64,000 nucleotides of DNA from the NCBI GenBank assembly GCA_030267565.1, contig BRXU01000064.1, positions 148,796 through 212,795 on the forward strand. The letters run 5' to 3'. The stretch is from Pleodorina starrii (Eukaryota; Chlorophyta; Chlorophyceae; Chlamydomonadales; Volvocaceae). The notes under the pieces were generated by a model, which was not told the origin of the DNA, did not search any database, and saw only the letters and a program-made list of their open reading frames with translations. Below, in pieces: positions 49,501 to 61,852 of the stretch; positions within the stretch are counted from its first letter, which is position 1, and every line of letters starts with the position of its first letter. The position numbers were made by a program, and so were the translations under genes.

Positions 49501-52500
49501 CAACCACGTGCAGCACTGGGACGACTGCGGGTCAATGCGTACACCCGGCCTCCCGCATCCCTCCGGCCTCCTCCCACCTTCCATGCTCTCTGAGCCTCCC
49601 TCTCACCTGCCAACTTCGTTCCCCCCTGTCCCAGTCTGGTGCCACGCCCCTGATCTCCGCCTGCTCCAACAACTTCACGGAGACCGCTGAGGCACTGCTG
49701 GAGGCGGGGGCGGACAAGGAGGTCGCCACTACGGGGGTGGGTGGTGGGGGGCGGGCGGGCGGGGGGCGGCCGGGTCCCTGGCGGGTGCGGTGACGCAGCT
49801 GCAGCCCGGGGCACCGAGGGTGATGGGGCGGAGGTGGTCTTCGGGGATGTGCCGCCTCAACCCCTACAGGAAGTGGGGACCGGCTTCAGTGGGACTTGGG
49901 GCCTCGCCTCACCCGGCCGTGTCGCACCATGCCGTATCGCGTCGTGTACCTCATCGCGCATGCGTGGACGCTCCCCTCGAGCCGCAGCAGGGGGCATCGG
50001 GCCGCAACGCCCGCCCCGACCCTGTGCCCCGGTTCCGCTCGGACGCTGAAACGATCGGAGGACGTTTGGGTGCCCGCTCCTCCTGCCCCATCCGCGTCCT
50101 CGTCCTCGCACCGGTGCTCGTGTGGCCGGACAGCAATGCAGACCGACGCACGTGCCGGCGCTGCTACGCTGCCCATCCGGAGGCTCGGTTTCCTTTCACA
50201 GCGCGGTGGCAGTGCACAACGCCTTCCATACCGGTACCCTTGAACCCTCGTGGATGCACGGCCTATTCCCGGGGTGCTCCCTGCTTATCGCTTCCGCTCT
50301 CCCTCCCTCCCTCCCTCCCTCCCTCCCTCCCTCCCTCCCTCCCTCCCTCCCTCCCTCCCTCCCTCCACCCCTCCCTCCCTCCCTCCCTCCCTCCCTCCAC
50401 CCCTCCACCCCTCCACCCCTCCCTCCCTCCCTCCCTCCCCCTCTCTTCAGGCCGGCTGGACTGCAATGCACTGGGCATGTGAGGGCGGCCACGTGGGCCC
50501 TGTGCGGGCGCTACTCAAGGCGGGGGCGGACAAGGAGGCCAGGGACATGGTGGGTGGGGCCCGTGCTGGGGGAGTAATAAACCTACTGGGGGGAAACCGT
50601 GCTGACTGGCAAGCAAGCAAGCGGGGAGTGCGGAGTGGGTTTTGTCGAGGGCAATCAGACGGAAACGACGGCCAGCCGGACCGGGGGCGGTTGCGGGGCA
50701 GCGGGGCGAGGGAAGTCGGCCGCGGCAGCAGGGGGTGAAGCACTCGGCTGCGAGCGAGCGAGCCAGTCGGGCAGGTGTCCCCGAATGATTGCATGAGAGC
50801 GAGGGATATGGGGGGAAGGGCAGGGGGAAGGGAGCAGAACGCGGGCAGCTTGGGACTGGCGCTGGGCGGGTGGTTAAACATGTGCGGGCTGGGCTGGGCC
50901 GGGCTGCACTGACCGGACACAGCTGCGGAGCCCTGCGGACGCCGGCTGGCCCACCCCGTTACCCCCTCCTCCCCGCAACCCCCACCCTCACCCCCTTCAG
51001 GATGACCGCACCCCCCTTCACGGCTGCTCCCTGGGCGGCTACTGCGAGCTGGTGGAGGCGCTGCTGGGGGCCGGGGCGGACAAGGAGGCGCGGGACCGGG
51101 TGAGTGAGCCCGGGTGAGGTCCGTAGCCTTGGGGCGAGAGGGGGGGGGGAAGGCGAGGGAGCGGAGGGGGGCCGAGGGGCCGAGGCGGGTCCTCAACATG
51201 GATTCGGAGCGAGAGCAAGCGATTGGTTGGTTGCTCAAGGGCTGGGGGTGCTCCCGCCCTACTTCCCTCCCTCTCTCGCCCCTCTCTACCTGCTGCTTCG
51301 ATATCGTTTTCTTGCAACCCTCCCTCTCGGCGTTCTCCCTGCCTCCCGCCCTCCCTCCCTCGCGCCTCTGGGCGGGTGCTTGTCGGAGGCCGCACCCCCC
51401 CCCTGCGCCGCCACCGCGACCGCCACCGCATGCAGCGCCCGGCACGCTGCGGCCAGTCGACCTGCGCCTGCCTCTGCCTCGCGCTTCCGCCCGCCCGTCT
51501 GCCCCGTCTCACCCTGTCCTACCCCCCTCTCAGCGCTTGTCACATTGCCCTCGGCCCTCCTTCCTTTCCCATCCCCACTCAGCTCTTCCGCATAAAGCTA
51601 CCCCATGATTTACTCTCCTGCCCTACCTGCCTGCCCCGCCCCGCCCCCAATTCCTGCGGTTTGCCTTTCTTACCTGCCCCCTCCCTCCCTCCCTCCCTCT
51701 GCACCAGAGCGGCTGCACGCCGCTGCACCTGGCTGCCAAGGAGGGCCGCACCGCCGCAGTGGAGGCGCTGCTGAGGGGGGGAGCGGACAAGGAGGCGCGG
51801 AACGAGGTGAGGTACGCGGAGGTTGGGGCGGGGGGTGGGGGGGAGGGAGGGATAACGAACAAGAACCGCGGCATGAATACACGGAGGGCAGCATGCGTCT
51901 GGTTTATTTCCGGCGCATTCAATAATAATGATAGCAGTTATCAGTGGGGTTGGCAGGCGGGTCAGGGGGGCACGGGAGCTACATGACAAGAGGGATGCAC
52001 CGTGTCCGCTGCCCCGGAAGTGAAGTGAAGGGACCTCCACCACGCGCATTGCCAGACGTCGTAAAACAGGTTTACCTGCACAACGGCACAACGGGTCCAC
52101 ATGCGCACACACGCATGCACGCACACATGCGCGTGACAGCACAGCCAACGGAGCGGGGGGGGTCTATCTGGCGTCTATGTGGCCGGGGGCGCGTGCACCT
52201 GATGGCGAACATTGCAAGCGACCCGCTGCAGCCCCAGACACAGCCACAGACGCAGCAGCTGTCCCTCAACCCCCTCCCTCCCCCCCTGTGTGGTCCCTTC
52301 CCGCCCTGCCTGGCACTGGCACTGCCACTGGCATTCGGGAGCCCGCGCGCCGCTCGCCACCTTGCCTCCGGGGTCTCCGTCACGGGCGCCAATGTCTGCA
52401 CGTACCGCGCCCCACGTACCGCTGCTGCCGCTGTTGCTGCTGCTGAGCCCCGCCTTTACCCATGTTTTGTTGTCTACACTGGGTAGCTGCACCCAACCCC

Positions 52501-55500
52501 GGCCGGCCGCCCAAGCCCGGACATCCCTCCAGATCTCGCTTAATCTCCATCTCCCTCCCGCCCCTCCCGCCCCCTTTCCCCTCCTCCCCACCGCACAGGG
52601 CGGTTTCGCTCCCCTCCACTACGCGGCCCAAAACGGCCACACGCCCGTTGTGGAGCTGCTGTGTCGGGCGGGAGCCAACAAACAGCCGCGGACCGAGGTG
52701 GGGCGGGAGTAGGTTGGGGGCGCAGTGGGGTTGCGGGTGTGGGAGCGTGCGGCGGTTCACACGGGTTCCGGAAGGGGAACAGAGACGGTCGGCACCGCGG
52801 GTAAGAGAGCCCGAGGCTGCGTATGCCGGTAGTGAAAGGCTTCGAGGGGAAGGCAAGCTCTACCGAAAGGCAGGGGTTAAGCATGTATGTGTGTGCGTGT
52901 GCATCTGCGTGCGGGTTGTGTGTGCGTGCAAGTGGGGGGTAGGGGCGCGGGGAGGAGGCACGGGGGTGAGGTAGGACCGAAGGGGTGGATTGGGGCGCCC
53001 AAGCGCGGGGGGGGGGGAGGGTAGCCCTCGCCCGTCAATGGAAGCTGGGAGCTGAAATGCGTATAATCAGATGATGGAGGACGGAGAGCGGGGGACCGCT
53101 GGGTGGATGGATGGGCGGATGGGTGTGCATGGAGGTTGTGCACAGGTGGGGAGATGGCGGGTCATCAGCTCGTCACGGACCGTGAAGGGAGACCAGGGGG
53201 AACCGCGGGGACCAAGGCTTACAACCCTCACCAACCTCCTTCCAGCCCCATCCCGCCGCCGGGCGGACGGGCAAGCGGCGACTGTGCCCGCCAGATCCCA
53301 GCGAACAAACACCAAACGCCCATTTCGGGCTCCTCCCCTCCCCTCCCCTCCCTCCCATTGCGCCTGCGCTCTCCAGACTCCTGAATCCAAAGGCACAACC
53401 CAACCCGTAAAACAACCTCCCGTATCTCTATACTCCTCCGTCCTCCCCAGGCCGGCAGCACCCCCCTGCTCCTGGCCGCTTCCGAGGGCCGCGCCGATAC
53501 CACTGAGGCGCTGCTGCTGGCAGGGGCGGACAAGGAGGCGGCCAGCGGGGTGGGAGGGAGAGGGGGCAGGCGGGCGGGGGGCTGTAGGCGGAGGGAGGCT
53601 GTTCGGGGGTTTGGATGGGTTCGGCTGTTTCAGCTGGTTTACCGCGAGGGGACGTGGGGAAAGGAGAGAGGGGCAAATTGTCCATATGCTTATCAGTGTG
53701 TGTGAGCTGGCAATGTGCACGCATACACAGATGCCGCTGTCCGGTGTGCTTACTGCCCGACATCTGATGGCCCCGGTGTGGACCTCGTGTGGCGCCCTCC
53801 AGCCCCGACAGCCCCGACAGCCCCCACTCCGCCTTCCTGCCCGCGGTGTCCACTTTCACCCCCTCCCCCTCCCCCTCCGCTGCCGCTGCCGCTGTCCATG
53901 TCCTCCCGTCCACTCCCGGCCCTCCTGTTGGCCCTCCTCGTGGCCCGCCTCCTCAGGACGGGCGCACCCCGCTCCACGTGGCCAGCCTGCACGGCCACAT
54001 CACGGTGGTGGAGGCGCTGCTGAGGACGGGGGCAAACAAGGAGGCGCGGGCGGCGGTGAGGGCAGGGCAGGACAGGGACACGGGGCGGGACGGGACAGAG
54101 GGGCAGCAGTCGGGAGGGGATCGAAGATCGACCGGACCCGACCCGACCCGACCTGCCTGCCTACCGTTATCTATCTGACCTAATCGTCCATCCCGCTACG
54201 GCACTGTCCATTTTCCGCTGCATTTGAATTCCAGCTCCCGTCCTTTTGCTACCTTGCTACCCCCCTCCCCCGCTTCCTACCCAGGACGGCAACACTCCGT
54301 TGCTTCTGGCGGTATATGAGGGCCAGGCGGGGGTGGCGGATGCGTTGCTGAGGGCGGGAGCGAACAAGGAGGCCAAGGACGTGGTGGGCCTCTGTGTGCT
54401 GTGTGTGGGGTGACGTGGTTGGTTGGTTTGGAGTGAAGGGCGGCGGTCGGGGCCGCGGACGGAGGCGGGACTTGGGTGCGGGACCTGGTGGAGAGAGGGA
54501 GGGAGGGGGAGAGCGGACGGCAGGTGTTTTGGTTGCGTGGAGCGGGAGCAACCCCTGGCCCCTGGCCCACGGCCCCGTGGAAGCGCTTGCATAGCCCGCA
54601 CGGCCACCACAGCCCGAAGTCACCCAGAGCCACTCTTAGGCCTTCGTACCACCGGCGCCTCCAACTTGTGCTGCCCGATGCCCAATACGGACGCAGCTCA
54701 TATGATCGTACCGTACTGCGCCGCTGCCAAAATTCAGACGCACACAGATGTCAATGTGTCTTCGACGCCCCTGCTCCCTCCACAGGGTTGCTAGTTAAAG
54801 CATGGGGTTGTTCTGTTTTCTCTTACCCTCTACCATCATTCAGTCAGACTTCTTATATTTCCCCCCGCTCTCCCTCCCTCCCGCTCCTCCTCCCTGCTTT
54901 CCGCTCCTCCTCCCCCTCCAGGACGGCTGGACTTCGCTCCACTTGGCCGCCAAGGATGGGCGACAGGCGGTGGTGGCGGCGCTGCTGAGGGCGGGGGCAG
55001 ACAAGGAGGCGCGGATAGCGGTGAGGAGGGCGGGAGGCACCGGCCGGAGAGAGAGATGGTGGTGGTGGTGGTGGTGGTGGTGGTGGTAGGAGAGAAAGAT
55101 CTGTGAAAACGGGGGAGGGGAGGGGAGGGGAGCCCGGAGGGGAGGGGAGGGGAGGGGAGGGGAGGGGAGCCCGGAGGGGAGGGGAGGGGAGGGGAGGGGA
55201 GGGGAGGGGAGCCCGGGCCGGACAGCCTGCCCCGAACAGCCTGCCCTCGCGGCCGGGCCTCCAGCCCCCACGAGCCAACACGCGAGCCCTACTTATGCGA
55301 CGTGGCGTTCCCGTTCCTGCCGTATCGTACTGCGCACGGGCCCGCGCGGTTCACCCATCCATCCGTGCTCAGTTACTCACCTGGTAAAACCCAGAAGGCA
55401 ACTCCCTAGCTCGACGGCTGCTGCTGCCCTTTTCCGAAAGCATCACTGCAGCTCTGCCTTCCGCCCCTGCACCTGACCACCTGTTCAGCCCATCGGCCTC

Positions 55501-55794
55501 TCTCCCCACTTGCCCATCCCTGACTCCGTCCACCCCCATGTCATTCCTCGCTTGCTGCCGTAGCCCCCCTGCCTCATCCCGCCTGCCAACTCGGACGAGG
55601 CTTTTCCCACCGCCTCCCCTCGCCCCCCTTCACCTCCATTCCGTCCACCGCCGTGGTCTTACCTTGACTTGGGCCCCCCAACTGCCCACCCACCCACCCA
55701 CCCCCAGGATGGTCGCACCCCTCTGGACCTGGCTCAGTACTGGGAACGAACTATCGTTGTGGAGATGCTCACCGCCTGCGTACCGCAGCAGTAG
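46554..55794 (+). CDS. Ankyrin-repeat protein with N-terminal MGCGVSK lipidation signal
   Basis: Sixteen phase-0 exons give 481 residues. Exon 1 (46554-46577) encodes MGCGVSKE, an N-myristoylation motif (Gly2, Ser6) with Cys3 for palmitoylation. Exon 2 (46832-46975) is an Ala/Pro linker. Exon 3 (47467-47565) is a degenerate first repeat (EALLRACACGELPTVSRLL). Eleven repeats follow, one per exon: 47934-48032, 49020-49118, 49635-49736, 50451-50549, 51001-51099, 51708-51806, 52599-52697, 53451-53549, 53957-54055, 54285-54383 and 54922-55020; 55708-55794 holds a terminal half repeat and the TAG. All single-repeat exons are 99 bp except 49635-49736 (102 bp). The consensus is DGxTPLHLAAxxGHxxVVEAL then LRAGADKEAR. 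Known: ankyrin stacks are protein-binding scaffolds. Inference: a membrane-anchored adaptor, perhaps of plasma or ciliary membrane; the partner is unknown. The large 46976-47466 intron could hide another exon. Confidence 0.85.
49212..49262. repeat. Short 12 bp minisatellite in an ankyrin-gene intron
   Basis: Four to five units of cccctacctgca, the last ones diverged to tccccacctgca, lie just after the 49020-49118 exon. Confidence 0.85.
50298..50442. repeat. CCCT polypyrimidine microsatellite next to an ankyrin exon
   Basis: About 145 bp of nearly uninterrupted ccct/ccacccct runs straight into the acceptor ctctcttcag of the exon starting at 50451. It acts as an extreme polypyrimidine tract and, as mirror-symmetric homopurine/homopyrimidine DNA, could form a triplex. 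Confidence 0.95.
55053..55214. repeat. GGT run and GGGGA pentamer array in the last ankyrin intron
   Basis: A gtg/ggt trinucleotide run (about 55055-55088) is followed by ggggaggggagggg repeats from about 55113, interrupted three times by agcccgga. The G-run spacing is compatible with quadruplex formation on the plus strand. Confidence 0.9.
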
Positions 55795-57640
55795 CACGGG
55801 GTAATGGGACATGGGGCTGAGGGGCCGGGGGAATCAATGTCGACGGCCACAACGGGCGGTGGAGTGGCGGCGGCGGCGGTGGCCGCGGCGGCGCAGTATG
55901 CGGACGGGACCAGAGTGGTTTACAGGCGGCCGCGGGGTGGTGCTTGGGACCTCCGGCGTCATGTTGTGTTTGTTGTGCTTACGATACGTTCACGAAGCGG
56001 TATCCGGTCTGCGTGCGGGCGCATCGGAAGTGGGGACCGGGACGTCACGAGGGGTCGCGAGTGGATAAACCGTGTGCGTGTGCATGTGCGAATGCATGTG
56101 CGTGTGCCTGCCTCAATGATGGCAGCAGTAGGTGATGGAATGTGACTCACATCGAGCAGGATGAACACGATAAGGTAACTGCAGGTCGCTGTGTCATTGG
56201 GGGTCGCTGGGGTACTGTGAATGGGGCACTAAATTTTCGTGACAGTGCAGGGCAGCAGTTACAGTGCAGTGCATGCGGCAAGTTGCTGAAGTGTGGAACG
56301 GGTGGGGGACCGCGACTAGGGGCTGCAATTGCCCCACACGGCTGAGCTGGCCAATGGCACCAGCACAGGCACACGAAAAGCACGAGGGCTGCAAGGCGGG
56401 ATGGCGCATTGGACTGATGGACTGACACAGAGACTAATTGACTGACTGACGATTTAATGCATGGGCATCGGGTATAGTGGGGTCAAACTGTCGGTGGCCG
56501 CCGAGAGTGAGGGTGAGGGGCAACTGCTTGGTTGACTGTTTAGGAGAGGGCCGACAAGCAACCTGCCAGGCCGGTAGGCAGGCGGCAGCAGCAGCTGGAA
56601 GAGGAGGGGGGGCACCGGTGGCAGGATCATCAGGGGCACTGAAGCGGTATGTTTCATGCGTACTTGCTGTTGGCAGGGTTGATGTGGGTTGGTCCGTTGA
56701 AGTCCAGGGGGATATAGTCCATGGTAGCACGGGTGTAGCAGTCTTAGTTGCTAAAGGCCACTCGAGTTGTTTGTACATGTGTAGCTTAGGCTCTTATAGC
56801 CTAGCCGCACTGTCGTACAGCTGCTACACTCTCCCCCCTTTGAAGGGAGACCGTCCCGGCTCCCGTTTTATTGGGATCCGAGCCTGTGTGCTCACCATTA
56901 CCTACCCCTACCATGCTCCTCAGAGAAGCTGAGGTATGGTCCTAGAGCGTCTCTGGACTCCTACAGAGAGCCCTTTCGGTTCGGAGTTTTTCGAGCACAA
57001 GCCTGTTTTATTCGGACTGCTTGTGTTGAGGTCTAAAGTTAGGCGGGCCCACTAGCCCAGGGGCCAGTGCGGGCCGCGAGATTCGAACTGGAGACGCCAG
57101 TGGGTCGGATCACTGCCGGTGGTACTTAGGGTTTTCGTTTCGCACCAGCCGCGATATTTGTGCTCACGCAGCACACTTTGTCAGCGGGCACACCGGTTGT
57201 TGCCGGTTTATACCAGGCGTAGGTCATGACTACCTCTGGCACAGTTCGAATTGACTTCACAGTCCGGACGTTGACGGCTCTGTGAGAATGATGTGAAACC
57301 CTAAGCCTAGAAGCATACGTAGTGATAGCGGAAGCTATTAGGTGTCAGCAGGGTCTTGAACCCTGGCCACCGAGTAAATGTGGTTACTCAATGACTGGCC
57401 GGAACACTACACCCGGGTGACTTATATCTCGGCTTCACCTGCCGGCTAAGATGTCTGTACGACACTGATCTATGATTGGGACCAGTGGTAGGGTCGCTTC
57501 AGGTTAGTTGAGATAGTTGGCACGCATCGCGGTCCCGTGATGCACGCTCTTTGCATTATTGTGCAAATGAGTTATCGTTGTTTATATTAATTACTGTAAT
57601 ATTCCTAAGGGAAATGTAGCTTGCTACACAAACCCAAAAC
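55795..57640. other. Post-ankyrin spacer with tRNA-like segments
   Basis: About 1.8 kb. The left part presumably holds the ankyrin 3' UTR, but no TGTAA signal is obvious. From about 56800 the composition changes and the segment has multiple hairpins and Pol III box-like motifs. No protein-coding gene is supported. The last 100 bp are AT-rich and end exactly where the GTATAC array starts. Confidence 0.45.
57341..57414 (-). other. Degenerate tRNA-like element (SINE head or tRNA pseudogene)
   Basis: On the minus strand 74 nt run from GGGTGTAG to TGACACC. They contain a perfect T-arm (CAGGG-TTCAAGA-CCCTG, plus-strand positions 57349-57365) with a Pol III B-box GGTTCAAGACC, a perfect central hairpin GAGTAA/TTACTC, and partly pairing ends (GGTGT/ACACC). 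The anticodon-like loop lacks the invariant U33 and the D-arm is not recognisable, so a working tRNA is unlikely. A second B-box-like AGTTCGAATCT lies at 57079-57089 on the same strand. Together these suggest a tRNA-derived SINE remnant. Confidence 0.35.
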
Positions 57641-58231
57641 CGGTATACTGGTATACTCCGGTATACTGGTATACTCCAGTATATACTGGTATACTCCAGT
57701 ATATACTGGTATACTCCGGTATACTGGCATACTCCGTTATACTGGTATACTCCCGGTATACTGGTATACTCCGATATACTGGTATACTCCGGTATACTGG
57801 TATACTCCAGTATATACTGGTATACTCCCGGTATACTGGTATACTCTGGTATACTGGTATACTCCGGTATACTGGTATACTCCAGTATATACTGGTATAC
57901 TCCGTTATACTGGTATACTCCCGGTATACTGGTATACTCCCGGTATACTGGTATACTCCGATATACTGGTATACTCCGGTATACTGGTATACTCCAGTAT
58001 ATACTGGTATACTCCCGGTATACTGGTATACTCTGGTATACTGGTATACTCCGGTATACTGGTATACTCCAGTATATACTGGTATACTCCGTTATACTGG
58101 TATACTCCCGGTATACTGGTATACTCCGGTATACTGGTATACTCCGGTATACTGGTATACTCCGGTATACTGGTATACTCCGGTATACTGGTATACTCCC
58201 GGTATACTGGTATACTCCCGGTATACTGGTA
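57641..58231. repeat. GTATAC-type tandem array, period about 18 bp
   Basis: Units of ggtatactggtatactcc, with variants agtatata, ccggtata, cgttata and cgatata, are repeated for about 590 bp. Each unit carries two GTATAC palindromes, so both strands look alike and hairpins or cruciforms are expected. A larger motif (accc-type: ccggtata, then ccgatata, ccggtata, ccagtatata) recurs, showing growth by duplication of multi-unit blocks. Confidence 0.97.
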
Positions 58232-60188
58232 TTGGTAATATGGGTATGGGTATGGGTAATATGGGTATGGTTATGGGTAATATGGGTATGGGTATGGGTA
58301 ATATGGGTATGGGTATGGGTAATATGGGTATGGGTATGGGTAATATGGGTATGGGTAATATGGGTATGGGTAATATGGGTATGGGTAATATGGGTATGGG
58401 TAATATGGGTATGGGTAATATGGGTATGGGTATGGGTAATATGGGTATGGGTATGGGTAATATGGGTATGGGTATGGGTAATATGGGTATGGGTATGGGT
58501 AATATGGGTATGGGTAATATGGGTATGGGTATGGGTAATATGGGTATGGGTATGGGTAATATGGGTATGGGTAATATGGGTATGGGTAATATGGGTATGG
58601 GTAATATGGGTATGAGTATGGGTAATATTGGTATGGGTATGGGTAATATGGGTATGGGTATGGGGTATATGGGTATGGGTAATATGGGTATGGGTATGGG
58701 TAATATGGGTATGGGTATGGGTAATATGGGTATGGGTATGGGTAATATGGGTATGGGTAATATGGGTATGGGTATGGGTAATATGGGTATGGGTATTATG
58801 GGTATGGGTATGGGTAATATGGGTATGGGTAATATTGGTATGGGTATGGGTAATATGGGTATGGGTATGGGTAATATGGGTATGGGTATGGGTAATATGG
58901 GTATGGTTATGGGTAATATGGGTATGGGTATGGGTAATATGGGTATGAGTAATATGGGTATGGGTATGGGTAATATGGGTATGGGTAATATGGGTATGAG
59001 TATGGGTAATATTGGTATGGGTATGGGTAATATGGGTATGGGTATTGGGTATATGGGTATGGGTAATATGGGTATGGGTATGGGTAATATGGGTATGGGT
59101 ATGGGTAATATGGGTATGGGTATGGGTAATATGGGTATGAGTAATATGGGTATGGGTATGGGTAATATGGGTATGGGTATGGGTAATATGGGTATGGGTA
59201 ATATGGGTATGGGTAATATGGGTATGGGTAATATGGGTATGAGTAATATGGGTATGGGTATGGGTAATATGGGTATGGGTATGGGTAATATGGGTATGGG
59301 TATGGGTAATATGGGTATGGGTAATATGGGTATGGGTATGGGTAATATGGGTATGGGTATGGGTAATATGGGTATGAGTAATATGGGTATGGGTAATATG
59401 GGTATGAGTAATATGGGTATGGGTATGGGTAATATGGGTATGGGTAATATGGGTATGAGTATGGGTAATATTGGTATGGGTATGGGTAATATGGGTATGG
59501 GTATGGGGTATATGGGTATGGGTAATATGGGTATGGGTATGGGTAATATGGGTATGGGTATGGGTAATATGGGTATGGGTAATATGGGTATGGGTATGGG
59601 TAATATGGGTATGGGTATTATGGGTATGGGTATGGGTAATATGGGTATGGGTATGGGTAATATGGGTATGGGTATGGGTAATATGGGTATGGGTAATATG
59701 GGTATGGGTATGGGTAATATGGGTATGAGTAATATGGGTATGGGTATGGGTAATATGGATATGGGTAATATGGGTATGGGTATGGGTAATATGGGTATGG
59801 GTATGGGTAATATGGGTATGGGTATGGGTAATATGGGTAATATGGGTATGGGTATGGGTAATATGGGTATGGGTAATATGGGTATGTGTATGGGTAATAT
59901 GGGTATGGGTATGAGTAATATGGGTATGGGTATGGGTAATATGGGTATGGGTATGGGTAATATGGGTATGGGTATGGGTAATATGGGTATGGGTATGGGT
60001 AATATGGGTATGGGTATGGGTAATATGGGTATGAGTAATATGGGTATGGGTATGGGTAATATGGGTATGGGTAATATGGGTATGGGTAATATGGGTATGA
60101 GTATGGGTAATATTGGTATGGGTATGGGTAATATGGGTATGGGTATGGGGTATATGGGTATGGGTAATATGGGTATGGGTATGGGTAA

Positions 60189-60226
<38 letters not shown>

Positions 60227-61814
60227 ATATGGGTATGGGTATGGGTAATATGGGTATGGGTATGGATAATATGGGTATGGGTATGGGTAATATGGGTATG
60301 GGTATGGGTAATATGGGTATGGGTAATATGGGTATGGGTATGGGTAATATGGGTATGAGTAATATGGGTATGGGTATGGGTAATATGGGTATGGGTATGG
60401 GTAATATGGGTATGGGTATGGGTAATATGGGTATGGGTATGGGTAATATGGGTATGGGTATGGTTAATATGGGTATGGGTCATATGGGTATGGGTCATAT
60501 GGGTATGGGTATTGGTAATATGGGTATGGGTAATATGGGTATGGGTATGGGTAATATGGGTATGGGTAATATGGGTATGCGTATGGGTAATATGGGTATG
60601 GGTATGGGTAATATGGGTATGGGTATGGGTAAGATGGGTATGAGTAATATGGGTATGGGTATGGGTAATATGGGTAATATGGGTATGGGTAATATGGGTA
60701 TGGGTATGGGTAATATGGGTATGGGTATGGGTAATATGGGTATGGGTATGGGTAATATGGGTATGGGTATGGGTAATATGGGTATGGGTATGGGTAATAT
60801 GGGTATGGGTAATATGGGTAATATGGGTATGGGTAATATGGGTATGGGTATGGGTATGGGTAATATGGGTATGAGTAATATGGGTATGGGTATGGGTAAT
60901 ATGGGTATGGGTATGGGTAATATGGGTATGGGTATGGGTAATATGGGTATGGGTATGGGTAATATGGGTATGGGTGATATGGGTATGGGTATGGGTAATA
61001 TGGGTAATATGGGTATGGGTAATATGGGTATGGGTATGGGTAATATGGGTATGGGTATGGGTAATATGGGTATGGGTATGGGTAATATGGGTATGAGTAA
61101 TATGGGTATGGGTATGGGTAATATGGGTATGGGTATGGGTAATATGGGTATGGGTAATATGGGTATGGGTAATATGGGTATGGGTAATATGGGTATGGGT
61201 ATGAGTAATATGGGTATGGGTATGGATAATATGGGTATGGGTATGGGTAATATGGGTATGGGTATGGGTAATATGGGTATGGGTATGGGTAATATGGGTA
61301 TGGGTATGGGTAATATGGGTATGAGTAATATGGGTATGGGTATGGGTAATATGGGTATGGGTAATATGGGTATGGGTAATATGGGTATGAGTATGGGTAA
61401 TATTGGTATGGGTATGGGTAATATGGGTATGGGTATGGGTAATATGGGTATGGGTAATATGGGTATGGGTATGGGTAATATGGGTATGGGTATGGGTAAT
61501 ATGGGTATGGGTATGGGTAATATGGGTATGGGTATGGGTAATATGGGTATGGGTATTATGGGTATGGGTATGGGTAATATGGGTATGGGTATGGGTAATA
61601 TGGGTATGGGTATGGGTAATATGGGTATGGGTAATATGGGTATGGGTATGGGTAATATGGGTATGAGTAATATGGGTATGGGTATGGGTAATATGGGTAT
61701 GGGTATGGGTAATATGGGTATGGGTATGGGTAATATGGGTATGGGTATGGGTAATATGGGTATGGGTATGGGTAATATGGGTATGGGTAATATGGGTAAT
61801 ATGGGTATGGGTAA

Positions 61815-61852
<38 letters not shown>

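Noticed and set aside
57041..57130. Functional tRNA around the AGTTCGAATCT motif
   Set aside because: The T-stem does not pair over five base pairs and no acceptor or anticodon arm can be drawn.
57556..60498. A 980-codon minus-strand open frame of His-Thr-Ile repeats ending in Tyr/Thr/Ser repeats
   Set aside because: It is satellite DNA whose unit lengths are multiples of three, so stop codons do not arise; there are no splice sites, no unique domain and no codon signature.
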